From: Clostridium_AW malenominatum
GTDB taxonomy: Bacteria; Bacillota; Clostridia; Clostridiales; Clostridiaceae
Length of the DNA stretch: 64,000 nt
Direction of reading: 5' to 3'
NCBI RefSeq assembly: GCF_039521365.1
Contig: NZ_BAAACF010000001.1
Coordinates: 2,046,001-2,110,000 of the forward strand
Below the pieces are notes generated by a model. It saw only the letters and a list, made by a program, of their open reading frames with translations, did not search any database and was not told where the DNA came from. Below, in pieces: positions 26,965-36,158 of the stretch (its first letter is position 1; each line of letters begins with the position of its first letter). Made by a program: the position numbers and the translations under genes.

Positions 26965-28356
26965 TTACTTTGCTAATTCATATATGGCTTCTGCATATAT
27001 TTTTGTATTTATTATTAAATCTTCAATTTCAATATATTCATTAGCTTGATGACATAAATCTGGTTTTCCAGGGAAAGCAGGACCAAAGGCTACTATATTA
27101 GGCATCTCCTTTGCATAAGTTCCTCCACCTATTGCTATTGGCTCTCTATTATCTCCCGTTTGTTCCTTATAAACCCTAAGTAAAGTTTCTACTAAAGGAT
27201 GATCTTTAGGGAAATATAGAGGGCCTTGATGCCGCACATTACACATTTCTACGCCACTATCTTTTATACTTTTCTCAATAGGCTCTGTTACATCTTCCAT
27301 CTTGAAAGTAACTGGGTATCTTATGTTAATCCCTAAAACTATTTTATTATCCTTCATTTCTACGGTTCCTACGTTAAAACTTAACTCTCCTGAATCCTCA
27401 TCTTTTAAATTAATTCCTAAAGATTCGCCATTTAACTCAAAACCTATATTTTTATTTATGAATTTCACAAACTCATATATATGAGTTTCTTCAATTGGAA
27501 GAGTTTCTAAAAACTTAAACATTTGAGCTATAGCATTTACCCCTAGCTCTGGTGTACTTCCATGGGCTGATACTCCCACTGATTTTATTACTAGCATATC
27601 ACTTTTTATATGAGCAGTTAAATTATAATCGTAAATTTCTTTAAATTTATCTAAGGCTTTAATAATAAACTCCTTTTCTCTTGCCCATATACCCACTTCG
27701 CAATAATCAGGTACCATATTTACCCTTTGTCCACCTTTGATGTACTTTATACCAAAGTCTTCAGTTTCTAATATTTTAATTTCCTTTACTAAATCAAAGG
27801 ATAGTATTCCTTTCTCAGCAAAAATCAAAGGATACATAGCATCTGGAGTAAATCCTGATACTGGAGGCTTTTCATGCTTCAAATAATATTCCATTTCACC
27901 ACAGCCTGTTTCTTCATTAGTACCGAAAATTATTCTAACTTTTTTGGATAAAGGTATATTTAATTCTTTTATAGCCTTTAATCCATAAAGTGCTGCAATG
28001 ATTGGCCCCTTATCGTCTAGTGCCCCTCTTGCATATAATTTACCACTATGTATTTCTGCTCCATAGGGTGGATATTTCCAGCCATCGCCTTCTGGTACCA
28101 CGTCTAAATGTCCTAAAACACCAACATATTCTTCACCTTCACCATATTCTGCATATCCTATAAAGCCATCTAAGTTCCTTGTCTTAAATCCCATACCTTC
28201 AGATAACTTCAATGCATATTCTAATGCCTTAGATACTCCCTCTCCAAAGGGCATACCTTCTTTGGAAGTATCTTCTATACTTTTAATTTTAAGTATTTCT
28301 TGTGTAGACTTTATTATTTCATCTCTCATGTCATTAATCTTTATGCTTAACTTCAT
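26965..28356 (-). CDS. pepV: PepV-type dipeptidase (M20 family)
   Basis: The 463-residue zinc peptidase has the metal-binding blocks GHLDVVPEGDGW near residue 82, ARGALDDKGPIIA near 110, GTNEETGCGEMEYYL near 145, and the C-terminal GGGTYAKEMPNIVAFGPAFPG. The inserted lid/dimer domain (about 185-350) fits PepV, which hydrolyses beta-alanyl and other dipeptides in the cytoplasm. The ATG is preceded by GGAGG. A small ATP-cone gene lies 33 bp upstream and is probably in the same operon. Confidence 0.92.
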   Translation of the reverse strand: MKLSIKINDMRDEIIKSTQEILKIKSIEDTSKEGMPFGEGVSKALEYALKLSEGMGFKTRNLDGFIGYAEYGEGEEYVGVLGHLDVVPEGDGWKYPPYGAEIHSGKLYARGALDDKGPIIAALYGLKAIKELNIPLSKKVRIIFGTNEETGCGEMEYYLKHEKPPVSGFTPDAMYPLIFAEKGILSFDLVKEIKILETEDFGIKYIKGGQRVNMVPDYCEVGIWAREKEFIIKALDKFKEIYDYNLTAHIKSDMLVIKSVGVSAHGSTPELGVNAIAQMFKFLETLPIEETHIYEFVKFINKNIGFELNGESLGINLKDEDSGELSFNVGTVEMKDNKIVLGINIRYPVTFKMEDVTEPIEKSIKDSGVEMCNVRHQGPLYFPKDHPLVETLLRVYKEQTGDNREPIAIGGGTYAKEMPNIVAFGPAFPGKPDLCHQANEYIEIEDLIINTKIYAEAIYELAK

Positions 28357-28389
28357 TTCTATACCTCCAGCAAATTTTTCAGTATTAAT

Positions 28390-28662
28390 TTATTGCTTAA
28401 TATAGTTTTCATATAAATTAGCCACACTGTCAAAACCTAATTTTCTTAATTCCTCTAATATAATATTCTTAACTTCTCTAGTGTAAATCATACCATTAAA
28501 ATCAGAAACTATTTTCTTCTTTATTAGTTTAAGTAATGTATCTATATCTGAATTGTTAAAAGGTACATTCCCTTCTTCAGCTGCTCTTATTAAAGTAATT
28601 TTAATTTTATCAATATCAAAATCTTCTGTCCTTCTATCTCTTTTTATTACCTTCATATTCAT
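28390..28662 (-). CDS. Free-standing ATP-cone domain protein
   Basis: The 90-residue protein consists of an ATP-cone fold only: VIKRDRRTEDFDIDKIKITLIRAAEE and REVKNIILEELRKLGFDSVANLYENYIK. The ATP-cone is the nucleotide-binding regulatory module of NrdR and ribonucleotide reductases. Here it has neither the zinc ribbon of NrdR nor a reductase domain. The ATG is preceded by GGAGG. It lies just upstream of pepV on the same strand, a link with no obvious explanation. Confidence 0.85.
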   Translation of the reverse strand: MNMKVIKRDRRTEDFDIDKIKITLIRAAEEGNVPFNNSDIDTLLKLIKKKIVSDFNGMIYTREVKNIILEELRKLGFDSVANLYENYIKQ

Positions 28663-28749
28663 ACCTCCATTAATGCCTTAATATGAAATCTATTTATAAT
28701 ATTATATCACAAATATTGAAAAAATTTTATAAAAGTTTCTTAATGTATC

Positions 28750-28770
28750 AATTTAGTGTTATACTAAATT
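28750..28770. promoter_or_regulatory. Candidate operator: 8-bp perfect inverted repeat
   Basis: AATTTAGT-GTTAT-ACTAAATT lies about 45 nt upstream of the MBL gene start. A ten-base AAATTAATAC direct repeat follows. The position fits a repressor site over the promoter, but no regulator gene is adjacent. Confidence 0.4.
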
Positions 28771-28812
28771 AATACAAATTAATACAAATTAACAGCAAAA
28801 GGTGATGATTTT

Positions 28813-29709
28813 ATGGAACTAATAAAAATTAAAGGAAATACCTACTATATAGATGCTCCAACAAATATAGGTGTTTATGTGTTTAAGAATAAAAATTGTC
28901 TTCTAGTGGATACAGGAATAAATAATTCTCAGGCTAAAAAAATTGACGAACTTCTAATTAAAAATAATTTACATCCAAAATATATAGTAAACACCCATAG
29001 CCATATAGATCACTGCGGTGGCAATAACTACTTTAAAGAAAACTATCCGGGATGTTTAACTTATACCTCTTGTAATGAGAAATTATTTATGGAAAACCCT
29101 GAACTTACTTCTATTATGCTCTCTAATTCAATTCCTATTAAAGGTTTAGATAGAATTACTAAAATAAACTCTGTAGATTTTGTATTAGATTATGGAATAA
29201 ACAAAATAAATGATGAGAAGTTTGAGGTTTTATCCTTAAAGGGTCATTCTCAAGAACATATTGGATTTGTAACTCCAGAAAAAATATGTTTTTTAGGAGA
29301 TGCTTTGTTTAGCTCAGAAATTATAGATAAATATTCCCTACCTTATCTTTACAGTATAGAAGATAGTATTAACACCTTAAATTATATTAAAGATATTCCC
29401 TGTGATTATTTTATAATATCTCATAGCGATAAGATAATTGAACAAAGTGAAATATCTACATTAGTGGAACATAATATAAACAATATAAACAATTTTATAA
29501 AGCAAATAATTGATTTATTAGATGGTCCTATGTCAAAAGAAGATATACTTCACAACTTAACCATATTAAATGAATTACCTAGTAGCTTTACTCAATATCA
29601 TCTGAATTTATCCTCTGTATCCGCCTTTGTAAACTATCTTTATAATAAAGATTATATTGATTGTTCGGTACAAGATGGCAAAATGTACTTCTTCTCTAAA
29701 GATAAATAA
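28813..29709 (+). CDS. MBL-fold metallo-hydrolase
   Basis: The 298-residue protein has the zinc motif THSHIDHCGG near residue 63, then a conserved His in LSLKGHSQEH, the Asp of FLGDALF near 160, and a His in IISHSDKI near 200. A C-terminal helical part of about 90 residues (residues 210-298) resembles a winged-helix tail found in several clostridial MBL proteins. The substrate is unknown; relatives include glyoxalase II-like and thiol-ester hydrolases. The start follows AAAGGTGAT. Confidence 0.85.
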   Translation: MELIKIKGNTYYIDAPTNIGVYVFKNKNCLLVDTGINNSQAKKIDELLIKNNLHPKYIVNTHSHIDHCGGNNYFKENYPGCLTYTSCNEKLFMENPELTSIMLSNSIPIKGLDRITKINSVDFVLDYGINKINDEKFEVLSLKGHSQEHIGFVTPEKICFLGDALFSSEIIDKYSLPYLYSIEDSINTLNYIKDIPCDYFIISHSDKIIEQSEISTLVEHNINNINNFIKQIIDLLDGPMSKEDILHNLTILNELPSSFTQYHLNLSSVSAFVNYLYNKDYIDCSVQDGKMYFFSKDK

Positions 29710-29744
29710 AAAAGTCCAGTAATTATTTTTTACTGGACTTTTTA
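29708..29744. terminator. Bidirectional terminator overlapping a coding 3' end
   Basis: AAAAAGTCCAGTA and TACTGGACTTTTT form the stem, with T tracts on both sides. The right arm also encodes the last residues of the convergent small membrane protein. Confidence 0.88.
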
Positions 29745-29977
29745 TTATTCTGTTTTTTATTATTCTTTTCTTTATTACTAATTTCAATAGTTTCTTTAGC
29801 TTTATCCGCTTTCTTTCTAGCTCTTGCCATGGAAAAATATGTAGCCATCATAAAGGCAAAAATAAAAAATATCTTAGCTATAAATCCATAAAAATTACCC
29901 TTGGAAAGATCTGAAAAATATCCCCAAATCCCCGCAATGACCACTGCTCCTAATGTATACCATTTAAAATTTTTCAT
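29723..29977 (-). CDS. Small two-helix membrane protein with Lys/Asn-rich tail
   Basis: The 84-residue protein begins MKNFKWYTLGAVVIAGIWG at the ATG 7 nt after GGAGGA; an earlier ATG includes the ribosome site. Two hydrophobic segments (VVIAGIWGYFSDL and GFIAKIFFIFAFMMATYFSMA) are followed by a positively charged tail (KKADKAKETIEISNKEK, then KKQNNKKSSKK). Its 3' end runs into the terminator hairpin it shares with the MBL gene. I do not recognise a family. Confidence 0.65.
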   Translation of the reverse strand: MKNFKWYTLGAVVIAGIWGYFSDLSKGNFYGFIAKIFFIFAFMMATYFSMARARKKADKAKETIEISNKEKNNKKQNNKKSSKK

Positions 29978-30016
29978 ACTGTATTCCTCCATAAGTTATA
30001 ATAATATAATTATTTA

Positions 30017-32314
30017 TTACATGCTCTCTATTATTTGAGAAAGTTCTCCCTTATAAAGAACATACTCCATATGAAGTGCTCTAGTGAGTACTACATATAG
30101 TAATTTTTTATCTAGTTCACTAAGGGTATAATTCTTTGTATCACAATTATAAACTATTGTACAGTCAAATTCTAACCCCTTTGTCATGTAAGAAGGAATA
30201 ATAATTTTCTTATCTCCAATTTCTCCCTTATCCTCTTTTATTAATTTCCATCCTTTTATTTTATTCTTAGTAAGAATTTCATGTATTTCAACGCATTCTT
30301 TCATGTCTTTACCAATTAGAGCTATGCTACTTTTACCCGTAGATTTCACTTTTTTCTCTATGCTATCTATAGTTTTTATTAGTTCTGCTTCATCTTCGTA
30401 TTTTATAATTTCAGGCTCCATGCCGTGTCTTAATACTGGCTTTGCAGGCTTCAAATAATTTTCTTGTTTTGCCAAAGCCTTATTTGCAAAATTAACAATT
30501 TCAATGGTAGAACGATAGCTTTGAGAAAGGCATATATATTCTCCCTCTCCATTATAAACATCTTTTATGAGGTTTTCCCATTTATTAATTCCTCTATAAT
30601 AATATATACTTTGCCCTAAATCCCCTACTATTGCAAAGGAATTATTAATTACTGAAGAAGTTAAAACTAGAACTTCAAAGTTACTGTAATCTTGCCCTTC
30701 GTCTACAATCATATACTTATACAAGGGATAATCATTTCCTTGCAGTTTTAATTTTAAATATAATAAAGCCGCTAAATCATCTCTATCTATAATATTATTG
30801 GATATGTTTTCATTTATTTCATCCCTTAAGTAATCCCATAAGTCCTTAGGAAGTGATTCTTCTGTTAAAGTATAATAGAGGGTTTCATCTGAAAACAAAT
30901 TACTATACAGCGATACCACATCAATTTTTTCTAATCTATTAAAAAATTGTTTTATAGCCTTTTTGCTTTCTTTTTTAATTTTCCCTATTTTTTCATCTTT
31001 TTCATCATATATGAGATTGAATTTCTCTCTTTTTACCTCTTCCTCTTCCTCAGAATTTCTGATGTCTTTTAACAAAATATCATAATCTCTTTCTATGGCT
31101 CTAGTTATTTTATCTAATCTATTATTTAATTGACCATTAAAATATCTTTTTAATTCTTCTATTCTTTTTTCTAGAGGAAGATACTTCATGTTTTTCATTA
31201 TTAAATCTCTTATTTCTTTTCTAGAAAATATAATATGTTCCTCAACCATAATATTTTCGTAATTTACTCCAGAAAACTCCACATACTTAATATATCTATC
31301 TATAATAGTCTTAAAGAACATACTCCCTTTAAACTTACTTCCCTTTACTATGTTTTTTACATTTTCATTATTGTTTTCTATAATATAACTTAGTTTTTCG
31401 TCCTTTGTATATATCTTTGCCTTAATCTTTAATATTTCTAGTGCAAATTCTTCAAAGGTCTTTTGAGGTACGTCTCCCCCTCCTAAATTAGGAAGCACTT
31501 CAGAAATATAATTTAAGAACAGTTTATTTGGTGCAAGAACGATTACCTCTTCTGGAGATATTTTATTTTGATATTTATATAATAAATAAGCTAATCTATG
31601 AAGAGCAATAGTGGTCTTACCTGATCCTGCTGAACCTTGTACTATTGCTACTTTATTTTTTTCACTTCTTATTATTTGATTTTGTTCCTTTTGTATTGTA
31701 GCAACTATATCTTTTAATTTACTACTACTGCTTTCTTCAAGGGCAATTTTTAAAAATTCATCCTCTAGCCCTTCTCCTGATTCATCTTTATTAATTCCTT
31801 TTAAAATTATTTGATTACTTCCTTCATCAAAGGCATCAATTAACTCATTATCCTTTATCAAAAATTTTCTTTTAAGTAAAAGTTCTCCCTCTATCTTTCC
31901 ATAAGGTCCTTCATAACTAGAATTACCCTCTGTGCCGCTATAGTATAAATCCGCTATTGGCGCTCTCCAGTCAATTACTTTTTCTTCCTCTTCTCTCTCA
32001 TCGTGAAGACCAATCTTCCCAATATAAAAGCTTTCATTATCTCTTATTTTTTCCTTAAAATCTATTCGAGCAAAATAAGGCTTATCTTTTACTTCTTTAT
32101 AATTAGATATTTTATCCTTAAGATTGTTTTGTATTTTCAAAAAAGATTCCATCTCTATATTATATTTACCTTTGGATTCCTTTTTAATCTCTCCTATTTT
32201 TGAATTGATTTTTTCTATATTTTCTTCTAAATAAACTGTTTCATTTTCTAGCCATTTCATTGTACTTTTCAGATTTTCCTTTTCAATACCGAACTCGTCT
32301 TTATTTATAGCCAT
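30017..32314 (-). CDS. HelD-family UvrD-like helicase, copy 2
   Basis: The 765-residue protein has a coiled-coil N-terminal arm (residues 1-80), FARIDFKEK, a VIDWRAPIADLYY motif, Walker A GSAGSGKTTIALHR near 230, a charged coiled-coil insert (about 395-450: RAIERDYDILLKDIRNSEEEEE), IVDEGQDYSNFEV near 538, GDLGQSIYYYRG, and SYMTKGLEFDCTIVY. It has the same architecture as the copy at 1157-3334 but differs throughout, so it is an old paralogue rather than a recent duplication. HelD proteins free RNA polymerase from nucleic acid. The start has GGAGGTGG. It stands alone on its strand. Confidence 0.9.
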   Translation of the reverse strand: MAINKDEFGIEKENLKSTMKWLENETVYLEENIEKINSKIGEIKKESKGKYNIEMESFLKIQNNLKDKISNYKEVKDKPYFARIDFKEKIRDNESFYIGKIGLHDEREEEEKVIDWRAPIADLYYSGTEGNSSYEGPYGKIEGELLLKRKFLIKDNELIDAFDEGSNQIILKGINKDESGEGLEDEFLKIALEESSSSKLKDIVATIQKEQNQIIRSEKNKVAIVQGSAGSGKTTIALHRLAYLLYKYQNKISPEEVIVLAPNKLFLNYISEVLPNLGGGDVPQKTFEEFALEILKIKAKIYTKDEKLSYIIENNNENVKNIVKGSKFKGSMFFKTIIDRYIKYVEFSGVNYENIMVEEHIIFSRKEIRDLIMKNMKYLPLEKRIEELKRYFNGQLNNRLDKITRAIERDYDILLKDIRNSEEEEEVKREKFNLIYDEKDEKIGKIKKESKKAIKQFFNRLEKIDVVSLYSNLFSDETLYYTLTEESLPKDLWDYLRDEINENISNNIIDRDDLAALLYLKLKLQGNDYPLYKYMIVDEGQDYSNFEVLVLTSSVINNSFAIVGDLGQSIYYYRGINKWENLIKDVYNGEGEYICLSQSYRSTIEIVNFANKALAKQENYLKPAKPVLRHGMEPEIIKYEDEAELIKTIDSIEKKVKSTGKSSIALIGKDMKECVEIHEILTKNKIKGWKLIKEDKGEIGDKKIIIPSYMTKGLEFDCTIVYNCDTKNYTLSELDKKLLYVVLTRALHMEYVLYKGELSQIIESM

Positions 32315-32353
32315 GTAACCACCTCCAAAATAGCATTGGAAATGCTGGTGTAT

Positions 32354-33883
32354 TTATTCATATACAAATACATCAGCATTTCCTCTTAAAGTTTTTTCCC
32401 ATCTTTCCATGTATTCTCCCGTAGCCCACTCTGCCATTATAACACTTTCTCCTTCTTTTAAGGAAATTTTTTTTAAATATAAATTCCCTAAAGCTCCATT
32501 TACAATTTCATATATAAATAAGCTGTTATTGGAAGTTATAATAGCTAAATCTTTATTAGGAGATGTATAGGCATCTATGGCATTTGGCACTTTTTCCTTT
32601 ACCTCATTCCACGAGAGATGGAACTCATCATAGTTTACCATTTTAGATGGTGGTACAATATTAATAGTATAATCTTTAAAGAAAGAATCATTTTGGTTTA
32701 TACTATTTAGTCGTCCTTTAACTATCCAGTGGCCATTTCTTCTAACTAAAGTAAAACTTTCTTCTCTAGGTCGCTGCTCCAATCTCTTTCCTGTAATCCC
32801 ATCTTCTAAAGCTAAAAAGCTATAGGCAGAATTAAACATTGCTTCTTTTCCTTCTTCACCACTTATATCAGAAATCTTTATGCCCTTATTTCCATTCAAA
32901 TTATCTATTAATCTTACTTGAAGGTTACTTCTTCCTTCTTCACTTTGTAAGTTTAAAGATTTTTTATTTTCCAGGGCAATATAGTCATTGCCAACAAATA
33001 AAATCCTCTTTGATGAGTTCTTTTCTGCCCATTTTACACTATTGAAATCCTTAATTTCCTTACTTACAGGATAAGCAAATACGCTATCTTGATTATCAAG
33101 CCCTACCCACCAAAAGCCGCTTATTCTAGGAACAAATAAATTTGGTGTCTCCAGTACTTCACGAAGCTTTCCATTTTTTGCGCCAATCCAAAGGGTTCTA
33201 TAAAATAAATCTTTATCCTTATATTCCTCTCCAAAACCCTCTTTGTAATCAATAGGAGAATTAGATCTTAATCCTATTAATACTCCCGTTCTTAAAAGCT
33301 TATCATCTCCATAATGACTTGACACTTTTTCTTCTCTTATCTTTCTTAAATTCTCTTCGCTTAATATATCGCTTGTGTCATCACTAATTTTTTCTAAATA
33401 ATAAAAAACATTATCTAAATAAACAATTAGCTCCTTATCGCTTATCTTTATAAAGTCATAAAATAAACTTTCTTCACAAATAACTGAAATTACTTCAATC
33501 TTATCTACACTTATATCTAAATCGCTTTTATTAACTTTATATGTATAGAAAAAATAATTGTTTGCATCTACCTCTTTTAATTTATAATTTGGTTTATTAC
33601 AAACCTCATCTATTAACAATGAATAATCTTCGTTAAAAGCGGATTTAATTCCTAATAAATCTACAGGTTCTGTTTTGCTTTCTCCATACTTTTTATTACC
33701 TGAGTTAAAGACCTTAAACTTTTTAATCTCCCAAACGCCATTTATTGGAGATAATTTATTATTTGGTGATGTTATTTTATCTGTAAATTTAAAACGGCTT
33801 AAAGAGCATCCTGATAAAATAGCGGAGGTGAAAAATATGATAAACAGTATTATTGTATAAAATCTTACTTTATTTTTTTTCAT
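32354..33883 (-). CDS. Lipoprotein of unknown function, operon with two-component system
   Basis: The 509-residue protein has a lipoprotein signal (IILFIIFFTSAILSGCSLS, Cys about 26). The mature part is acidic and mostly beta-like: NGVWEIKKFKVF near 50, LLRTGVLIGLRS near 195, PRISGFWWVGLDNQ near 245, NLNGNKGIKISDISGEEG, and EGESVIMAEWATGEYMERW at the end. I know no family for it. It follows the kinase by 11 bp and is presumably made with it. It may be a sensor partner or a signalling output on the membrane surface. Confidence 0.75.
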   Translation of the reverse strand: MKKNKVRFYTIILFIIFFTSAILSGCSLSRFKFTDKITSPNNKLSPINGVWEIKKFKVFNSGNKKYGESKTEPVDLLGIKSAFNEDYSLLIDEVCNKPNYKLKEVDANNYFFYTYKVNKSDLDISVDKIEVISVICEESLFYDFIKISDKELIVYLDNVFYYLEKISDDTSDILSEENLRKIREEKVSSHYGDDKLLRTGVLIGLRSNSPIDYKEGFGEEYKDKDLFYRTLWIGAKNGKLREVLETPNLFVPRISGFWWVGLDNQDSVFAYPVSKEIKDFNSVKWAEKNSSKRILFVGNDYIALENKKSLNLQSEEGRSNLQVRLIDNLNGNKGIKISDISGEEGKEAMFNSAYSFLALEDGITGKRLEQRPREESFTLVRRNGHWIVKGRLNSINQNDSFFKDYTINIVPPSKMVNYDEFHLSWNEVKEKVPNAIDAYTSPNKDLAIITSNNSLFIYEIVNGALGNLYLKKISLKEGESVIMAEWATGEYMERWEKTLRGNADVFVYE

Positions 33884-33894
33884 TATTATCTCCT

Positions 33895-35310
33895 CTAATT
33901 ATTTAATAATAGGGGCAACTTTATATATACATTAGTTCCAACATCTACTCTACTTTCTATAAAGAACTCCCCATTGTGCATTTTTATTATTTCATCGCAA
34001 ATTGATAGCCCTATTCCATTTTGTGATTTACTGCTTTTCCCCTTATAAAATTTCTCTTTAACCTTTGGCAACTCTTCTTTTTCTATGCCTTGGCCATTAT
34101 CCGCTACTTCAATAACTACATATTTTCCTTCTTTATAGATTTTTAAAGCAATTTTCTTTTCCCTATCTTCTTTCATAAACTTAAAGGCATTATCTAAAAT
34201 GTTAATTAGAACTTGCTTAATTCTATTTTTATCCATAAAAACAAAGGGTAAATCTTCATTATACTCTAAAAGGAGGGTGACTTTTTCTCTTTTACTTCTA
34301 GGTCCTATATACGTTTCTATGTAATCTATAATCTCTTTTATATTGACCTTTTCCCTTTTTATACTTACTTTTCCTGAAATCAGCTTAGAAAAATCAAGTA
34401 ATTCTTCTACCATTAAAGATAATCTATCACTTTCTTTTTCTATAATAGTAAGGCCATCTCTCATCAAATCCTCTGGTGGGAGTTCCTCAGTATTTAAAGT
34501 TAAGGCCCATCCTTTAATTGCCGTAAGAGGAGTTCTTAGTTCGTGAGAAACAGAAGAAATAAACTCATTTTTAAGCTGTTCTTTTTTTAATATCTCTTCT
34601 GCCATATAATTTAAAGTATCTGATAATTTACCTATTTCATCGTCTACGTTTTTTTCATTTCTAACCTCTAAGTTACCACTTGCCATTTTCTCTGCAGTTT
34701 CAGTTAGTTTTTTTATTGGTTCTACAATGCTTTTAGATAAAAAAATGCTTAGAATTCCTACTAAAATTATAACAATGACTCCAATAGATAAAAACAAAGC
34801 GCTTACGGATAGTATTGATTTATCTACTTCTCTTAAGCTACTTATATATCTTAAAACACCAACTATTTCTCCTCGAGATTTTAATGGATATGATATAGCC
34901 ATTACTCTTGCATCATCGTATTCTGTTATCCCTATCCATTTACCTATATTGCCTTTTACTGCTTTTCTAAAATCAGAGGCTTCACTAATGTTTTTTATAT
35001 TTGTCCCTATAGAATCCATTAGCACCTTGCCTTCAAGATCTATAATTTGCACTTGAGCTGTAGTTTGTCTCCAAAACACATCCACATTATCCATTATGTT
35101 CTCTTCTAGTGAGCTATTAGAAAAATATCTAGAATAGAAATCTGACGAAATTTTGATTTGATTTGATAGTATTTCTTCTACATTTCCATAGTAATAAACC
35201 TTTACAAAATTCATCAATACTACTTCGATGGCCATTACGCTAGCTATAATTATAAGCATAAAATTTATTATTAATCTTTTTTTTATGCTTCTTTTTAATT
35301 CTTTTTCCAT
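33895..35310 (-). CDS. Sensor histidine kinase with HAMP (PhoR/ResE-like)
   Basis: The 471-residue protein has two membrane segments (about 12-32 and 160-185) around an extracellular Cache-like domain (FYSRYFSNSSLEE, VQIIDLEGKVLMDS). HAMP (FLSKSIVEPIKKLTETA) follows, then HisKA with the phospho-His in FISSVSHELRTPLTAI near 255, and the ATPase motifs IKQVLINILDNAFKF, VADNGQGI and GIGLSIC. It pairs with the OmpR-type regulator, overlapping it by 16 bp. The ligand is unknown. Confidence 0.92.
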   Translation of the reverse strand: MEKELKRSIKKRLIINFMLIIIASVMAIEVVLMNFVKVYYYGNVEEILSNQIKISSDFYSRYFSNSSLEENIMDNVDVFWRQTTAQVQIIDLEGKVLMDSIGTNIKNISEASDFRKAVKGNIGKWIGITEYDDARVMAISYPLKSRGEIVGVLRYISSLREVDKSILSVSALFLSIGVIVIILVGILSIFLSKSIVEPIKKLTETAEKMASGNLEVRNEKNVDDEIGKLSDTLNYMAEEILKKEQLKNEFISSVSHELRTPLTAIKGWALTLNTEELPPEDLMRDGLTIIEKESDRLSLMVEELLDFSKLISGKVSIKREKVNIKEIIDYIETYIGPRSKREKVTLLLEYNEDLPFVFMDKNRIKQVLINILDNAFKFMKEDREKKIALKIYKEGKYVVIEVADNGQGIEKEELPKVKEKFYKGKSSKSQNGIGLSICDEIIKMHNGEFFIESRVDVGTNVYIKLPLLLNN

Positions 35311-35981
35311 CTATATCCTCTTCCCCAAACAGTTTCGATAAATACAGGACTGGAGGGATCATCCTCTATTTTTGCCCTTAATCTTCTTATGTTAACATCA
35401 ACTATTTTTGAATCACCAACAAAATTATAACCCCATACTAAATCTAATAATTCATCTCTACTAAATGCTTTATCTTCACTTTCAATGAATATCTTCATTA
35501 ACATGTATTCTTTTGGAGTAACATCTATCTCTTCATCATTTTTGTATACTTTCTGAGAATAAGTATCTAATTTAAAGCTGCCACTTAAAATTGTACTTTT
35601 ACCCTCATTTAAATTACTTTCCATTCTTCTTAATATAGCCTTTATTCTTAATACTAATTCAGATGGATTAAAGGGTTTTACCATATAATCATCTGCCCCA
35701 AACTCTAATCCCATTATTTTATCAATATCTTGAGTTCTTGCAGTAAGAATAATTATTCCCATATTAGGATAGTCCTTTCTTAATATCTCACAAACCTTAA
35801 ACCCATCTATCCCTGGAAGCATTACATCTAAAATTGCAACGTCAGGTGGGTCAATCTGAGCAAGCCTTATACCCTCTTCTCCATTTTCAGCTTCTATAAC
35901 TTGAAAATCATTTCTTTGTAAGTTTATTTTAAGAAAGCTTCTTATACTCATTTCATCTTCTACTATTAAAATTTTAGCCAT
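35295..35981 (-). CDS. OmpR-family response regulator
   Basis: The 228-residue protein has a receiver with the acidic pocket at residues 8-9, the phospho-Asp in VAILDVMLPG (about D53) and Lys in DYMVKPFNP. It is followed by a winged-helix domain (YMLMKIFIESEDKAFSRDELLDLVWGY, VDVNIRRLRAKIEDDP, VETVWGRGYRW). It begins with an ATG behind AAGGAGG and heads an operon with the kinase and the lipoprotein. Targets are not visible in the window. Confidence 0.94.
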   Translation of the reverse strand: MAKILIVEDEMSIRSFLKINLQRNDFQVIEAENGEEGIRLAQIDPPDVAILDVMLPGIDGFKVCEILRKDYPNMGIIILTARTQDIDKIMGLEFGADDYMVKPFNPSELVLRIKAILRRMESNLNEGKSTILSGSFKLDTYSQKVYKNDEEIDVTPKEYMLMKIFIESEDKAFSRDELLDLVWGYNFVGDSKIVDVNIRRLRAKIEDDPSSPVFIETVWGRGYRWKKN

Positions 35982-36158
35982 AGCTTCCTCCTTTATACTT
36001 TTTATATTAATTTTATATTAAACTAATAATAATTTAAAGGGGTTACAAAAAGGTTGCAAAATAGTCTATGAATCTATGGCAATAATAATTTATATGTGTT
36101 TACTTTTTCTTTGTTATTATGTATTATAATTGTAATTTATTCTTCAGGAGGTAATTAT

